Below, in pieces: positions 61,645 through 64,000 of a stretch of 64,000 nt of DNA. Position numbers and translations under genes: made by a program. The notes below the pieces were generated by a model. It ran no database searches and had not been told where the DNA came from. It saw nothing but the letters and a program-made list of their open reading frames with translations. The first letter of the stretch is position 1. Each line of letters begins with the position of its first letter. Source of the DNA: Actinoplanes sp. TBRC 11911 (lineage in GTDB: Bacteria; Actinomycetota; Actinomycetes; Mycobacteriales; Micromonosporaceae); the NCBI RefSeq assembly GCF_012933445.1, contig NZ_JABBNC010000044.1:21625-85624 (forward strand), read 5' to 3'.

Positions 61645-62910
61645 TCATCGGGTGCCGGCGGCTGCCGATCTGCGCCTCGCCAGGGCGTCGATGCTGGCGG
61701 CGACCAGCAGGATCGCGCCGGTGACGATGTACTTCGTGCCGGCCTGGTAGCCGAGCAGGCCCATGCCGTTGTCGATGACCGCGATCACGGCGCCACCGAT
61801 GATCGCGTGGATCACCTTGCCGCGGCCACCGAAGAGGCTGGTGCCACCGATGACGGCCGCGCCCACCGAGTAGAGCAGGATGTTGCTACCACCGGTGTTG
61901 GGGTCGACGGAGTTGGCCCGGCTGACCGCCATGATGCCGCCGATGGCGGCCATGAACGAGCCGATCACGAAGACCGAGATGCGGATCCGGTCGACCGGGA
62001 TACCGGCCCGGCGGGCGGCCTCGGAGTTGCCACCGACCGCGTAGACGTGCCGGCCGTAGGCGGTGCGTCCGAGCACGAACGTCCAGATGATCAGGAACCC
62101 GGCGATGATCGGAACGACGATCGGAACGCCCTTGACCGAGGTGATCGCCGGGTTGACCGCACGCTGCTGGGTGAGCGCGAAGGTCGCCAGGAGGATCACG
62201 ACACCGAGCGCGATCACGCGGATCGCCACCACGCCCATCGGATCGGTGACCAGGCCCGCCTTCGCCCGGCTCCGCTGCTTGTTGAGCTGGACGAGCAGGT
62301 AACCGACGACCGCGGCGACCGCGAGGATCCAGCTCCACAGCACCGACAGGTTGCCGTTGTTGAGCTTGACCACGAACGAGTCGGTGATCGTGATGTTGGT
62401 GCCGCCGCCGAGGAGCACCAGCAGCAGGCCCTGGAAGCCGAGGAACGCGGCCAGGGTGACGACGAACGACGGGATACCGATCTTGGCGACCAGGAAGCCG
62501 AGGACCCAGCCGATGACCAGGCCGGTGACCAGGGCGGCCGGGATCGCGCCGTACCAGGGCCAGTCGTGCTTGGTGAGCAGGATCGCCATGATCGCGCCAC
62601 ACACGCCGGACGCGAAGCCGGCGGACAGGTCGATCTCGCCCAGCAGCAGGACGAAGACCAGGCCCATCGCGATGAAGACGACCTGCGCGGCCTGGTTGAA
62701 CAGGTTCGCGAAGTTCAGCGCGCTGAAGAAGGTGTCCTGGGAGATGCCGAAGATCAGGCTGAGCACGATGAGGCCGAGGACGGCCGGAAGCGTGCCTAGG
62801 TCACCGGCGCGAATCTTGCCCCAGTAGTCGTTGAAATAGCGTCCGACGGAGGGTTTGGCGACCTTGATGCCGCCTGCCGTCGTGGTCTCGTCGGGGGTCG
62901 TGGTGGTCAC
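61645..62910 (-). CDS. monosaccharide ABC importer, permease (XylH/RbsC type)
   Basis: A 421-residue membrane protein of the branched-chain/monosaccharide permease family with about ten helices. It has LGEIDLSAGFASGVCGAIMA near 90-110, VAKIGIPSFVVTLAAFLGFQG near 150 and GRHVYAVGGNSEAARRAGIP near 320, the conserved loop that docks on the ATPase. A GTG at 62910 with GGAGG 6 bases upstream overlaps the ATPase stop. It carries a sugar, possibly xylose by context, since a ROK regulator lies downstream. Confidence 0.93.
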   Translation of the reverse strand: MTTTTPDETTTAGGIKVAKPSVGRYFNDYWGKIRAGDLGTLPAVLGLIVLSLIFGISQDTFFSALNFANLFNQAAQVVFIAMGLVFVLLLGEIDLSAGFASGVCGAIMAILLTKHDWPWYGAIPAALVTGLVIGWVLGFLVAKIGIPSFVVTLAAFLGFQGLLLVLLGGGTNITITDSFVVKLNNGNLSVLWSWILAVAAVVGYLLVQLNKQRSRAKAGLVTDPMGVVAIRVIALGVVILLATFALTQQRAVNPAITSVKGVPIVVPIIAGFLIIWTFVLGRTAYGRHVYAVGGNSEAARRAGIPVDRIRISVFVIGSFMAAIGGIMAVSRANSVDPNTGGSNILLYSVGAAVIGGTSLFGGRGKVIHAIIGGAVIAVIDNGMGLLGYQAGTKYIVTGAILLVAASIDALARRRSAAAGTR

Positions 62911-63722
62911 TTCTCGCCTCCGGGCGTGATGTCGATCGCCGCGTCGGCGAATTCGGCCGGCTTCTCCGGCGGAAGTCCCATGTCGCCGCTGCGTCCCGAG
63001 GTGATCAGCTCGACGACCTGCGCGTGCGTGACGTCGGTGGTCTTCACCTGAGCGGCCATCCGGCCGAGGTAGAGCGTTGCGATGTGATCGGACACCGCGA
63101 AGACGTCGTTCATGTTGTGCGAGATGATCAGTACGCCGAGGCCGTTGTCGGCCAGCCGGCGGACCAGTTCGAGCACCTGAGCGGTCTGCGCCACACCGAG
63201 TGCGGCGGTCGGCTCGTCCAGGATCACGACCTTGCTGTTCCAGAGCACGGCCTTCGCGATCGCCACGGTCTGTCGCTGTCCACCGGAGAGGCTCGCGACT
63301 AGCTGCCGCAACGACTTCACGGTGCGCACCGAGAGGCTGGCGAGAGTGTCCCCGGCCATCTGCTCCATGGTTGCTTCGTCGAGGACGATTCCCTTTTTCT
63401 TCTCGCGGCCCAGGAACATGTTCTGCACAATGTCCAGATTGTCCGCGAGTGCGAGGTCCTGGTACACGACCTCGATGCCCAGCGCTGCTGCGTCGCGCGG
63501 GCTGTGAATCGTCACGGGGTTGCCCCCGAATGAGATGGATCCCGAGTCGATCGTGTAGATACCGCTGATGCACTTGACCAGCGTCGACTTACCCGCGCCG
63601 TTGTCACCGACGAGCGCGGTGACCTCACCCGGATAAACGGCGATGCTGACGTCGTGCAGGACCTGTACGGGACCGAAGCCTTTGTTGATCCCTTTGAGTT
63701 CCAAGAGGGGTGTGGCGGCCAC
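62907..63722 (-). CDS. monosaccharide ABC importer, single-domain ATPase
   Basis: A 271-residue ATPase with Walker A VGDNGAGKSTLVKC near 40, Q-loop VVYQDLALADNL, signature LSGGQRQTVAIAKA near 145, Walker B VVILDEPTAALGV and switch ISHNMNDVFAV. Unlike RbsA/XylG, which have two fused nucleotide-binding domains, this has one (FrcA-like) and must dimerise. It sits between the substrate-binding protein and permease genes. Stop overlaps the permease GTG. Confidence 0.93.
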   Translation of the reverse strand: MAATPLLELKGINKGFGPVQVLHDVSIAVYPGEVTALVGDNGAGKSTLVKCISGIYTIDSGSISFGGNPVTIHSPRDAAALGIEVVYQDLALADNLDIVQNMFLGREKKKGIVLDEATMEQMAGDTLASLSVRTVKSLRQLVASLSGGQRQTVAIAKAVLWNSKVVILDEPTAALGVAQTAQVLELVRRLADNGLGVLIISHNMNDVFAVSDHIATLYLGRMAAQVKTTDVTHAQVVELITSGRSGDMGLPPEKPAEFADAAIDITPGGEK

Positions 63723-63795
63723 GGTGGTTCTCCTTCGTTAGTGACCGTTGGTCGTCCTGGCAACGCCATGGCGACGGAGGGGGGTGACCTGACTC

Positions 63796-63835
63796 CGGCG
63801 CCGCCCACACCCGTGACCGGGTGCAGGCGGCGCCG
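63796..63835 (-). terminator. hairpin between sugar-binding protein and ATPase genes
   Basis: CGGCGCCGCC at 63796-63805 pairs with GGCGGCGCCG at 63826-63835. Nested inside is CACCCG/CGGGTG (63808-63813, 63818-63823) with a TGAC loop, separated by a symmetric CA internal loop. It lies 39 bases after the stop of the binding-protein gene. As in the peptide importer, it probably lowers expression of the membrane components relative to the binding protein. Confidence 0.7.
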
Positions 63836-63873
63836 TCGAAACAGATCGGGCCATGCCCGAATATTGCCTCAGG

Positions 63874-64000
63874 TCAGTTGATGCCCGCCGCCGTGCATGC
63901 CTGGGCGAACGCCGCGGTGCAGACCTCGGCCTTCGTGACGAAGCCATCGGCGATCACGTTCTTGACCTGGTCCTTCATCACCGACTGCGGGTCGAGGAGA
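63874..64000 (-). CDS. sugar ABC importer substrate-binding protein, C-terminal fragment
   Basis: Only the last 42 residues are inside the window; the gene runs off the right edge. They read in part DPQSVMKDQVKNVIADGF, then CTAAFAQACTAAGIN and TGA. Two Cys residues could form a disulfide. The ending is typical of periplasmic-binding-protein-like sugar binders that precede an ATPase and permease of this type. A small hairpin TCGGGC/GCCCGA (63846-63860) follows the stop. Confidence 0.75.
   Translation of the reverse strand, partial: LLDPQSVMKDQVKNVIADGFVTKAEVCTAAFAQACTAAGIN

Overview
The window is high-GC, gene-dense actinobacterial chromosome. Several markers point to a filamentous actinomycete of the Micromonosporaceae, most likely Actinoplanes or a near relative: a WhiB-family gene of the whiD/whiB3 type beside a BldM-like regulator, a PspC-domain sensor kinase, a DUF5319 gene beside guaB, an LDH-type malate dehydrogenase, frequent GTG starts and ATGA overlaps. 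The genus is inferred from gene content only. I see no tRNA, rRNA, CRISPR array, transposase, integrase or phage gene, so this looks like stable core chromosome with lineage-specific insertions.

Layout. 1-4587: the end of an extracellular polysaccharide cluster (methyltransferase tail, GH26-like lipoprotein, WecG/TagA-type glycosyltransferase, sulfotransferase, family 2 glycosyltransferase). 4597-11357: DeoR and AraC regulators, a DinB-like enzyme, a FAD monooxygenase, and the TCA genes icd and mdh. 11413-15709: pentapeptide-repeat protein, purH, purN and a DUF6350/PerM-like membrane protein, all minus strand. 15820-18689: sucC-sucD and an orphan cobalamin-binding mutase subunit. 19067-26885: M23 peptidase with a hairpin-rich leader, PcrA helicase, a membrane metallopeptidase, an amidohydrolase and a secreted 5'-nucleotidase. 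27110-33031: chorismate mutase, then a complete peptide/nickel-type ABC importer read on the minus strand. 33257-37400: a LiaRS-like two-component pair divergent from a PspC/LiaF-like protein. 37491-39785: phosphatidylserine decarboxylase and phosphatidylserine synthase, convergent, giving a phosphatidylethanolamine pathway. 39981-46280: two tandem double-NUDIX paralogues, a small PspC protein, guaA, a subtilisin-like protease and an LCP protein. 46281-52377: M1 peptidase, guaB3, guaB, DUF5319, BldM-like regulator and whiD. 52541-54199: a membrane sulfite-oxidase-family molybdoenzyme. 54259-60326: an alternating array of membrane-anchored M16-type peptidases and helical partner proteins. 60432-64000: a ROK regulator and a monosaccharide ABC importer, running off the window at its substrate-binding protein.

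The most unusual locus is 54259-60326. Five genes on the minus strand alternate M16 peptidase / helical protein / M16 peptidase / helical protein / truncated M16 paralogue, and three of the four junctions are 4-base ATGA overlaps. The two full-length peptidases keep the inverted zinc motif HLVEH at the same residue numbers and end in two membrane helices. The third has lost the catalytic half. I do not recognise this arrangement as a described system.

Other points worth a second look: a PspC sensor kinase whose only plausible ribosome-binding site precedes an ATC codon; a tandem duplication of a stop/start junction between two transporter genes that creates a chain of tiny overlapping reading frames; perfect hairpins just downstream of both substrate-binding-protein genes; and a 21-bp tandem repeat near 1.8 kb.
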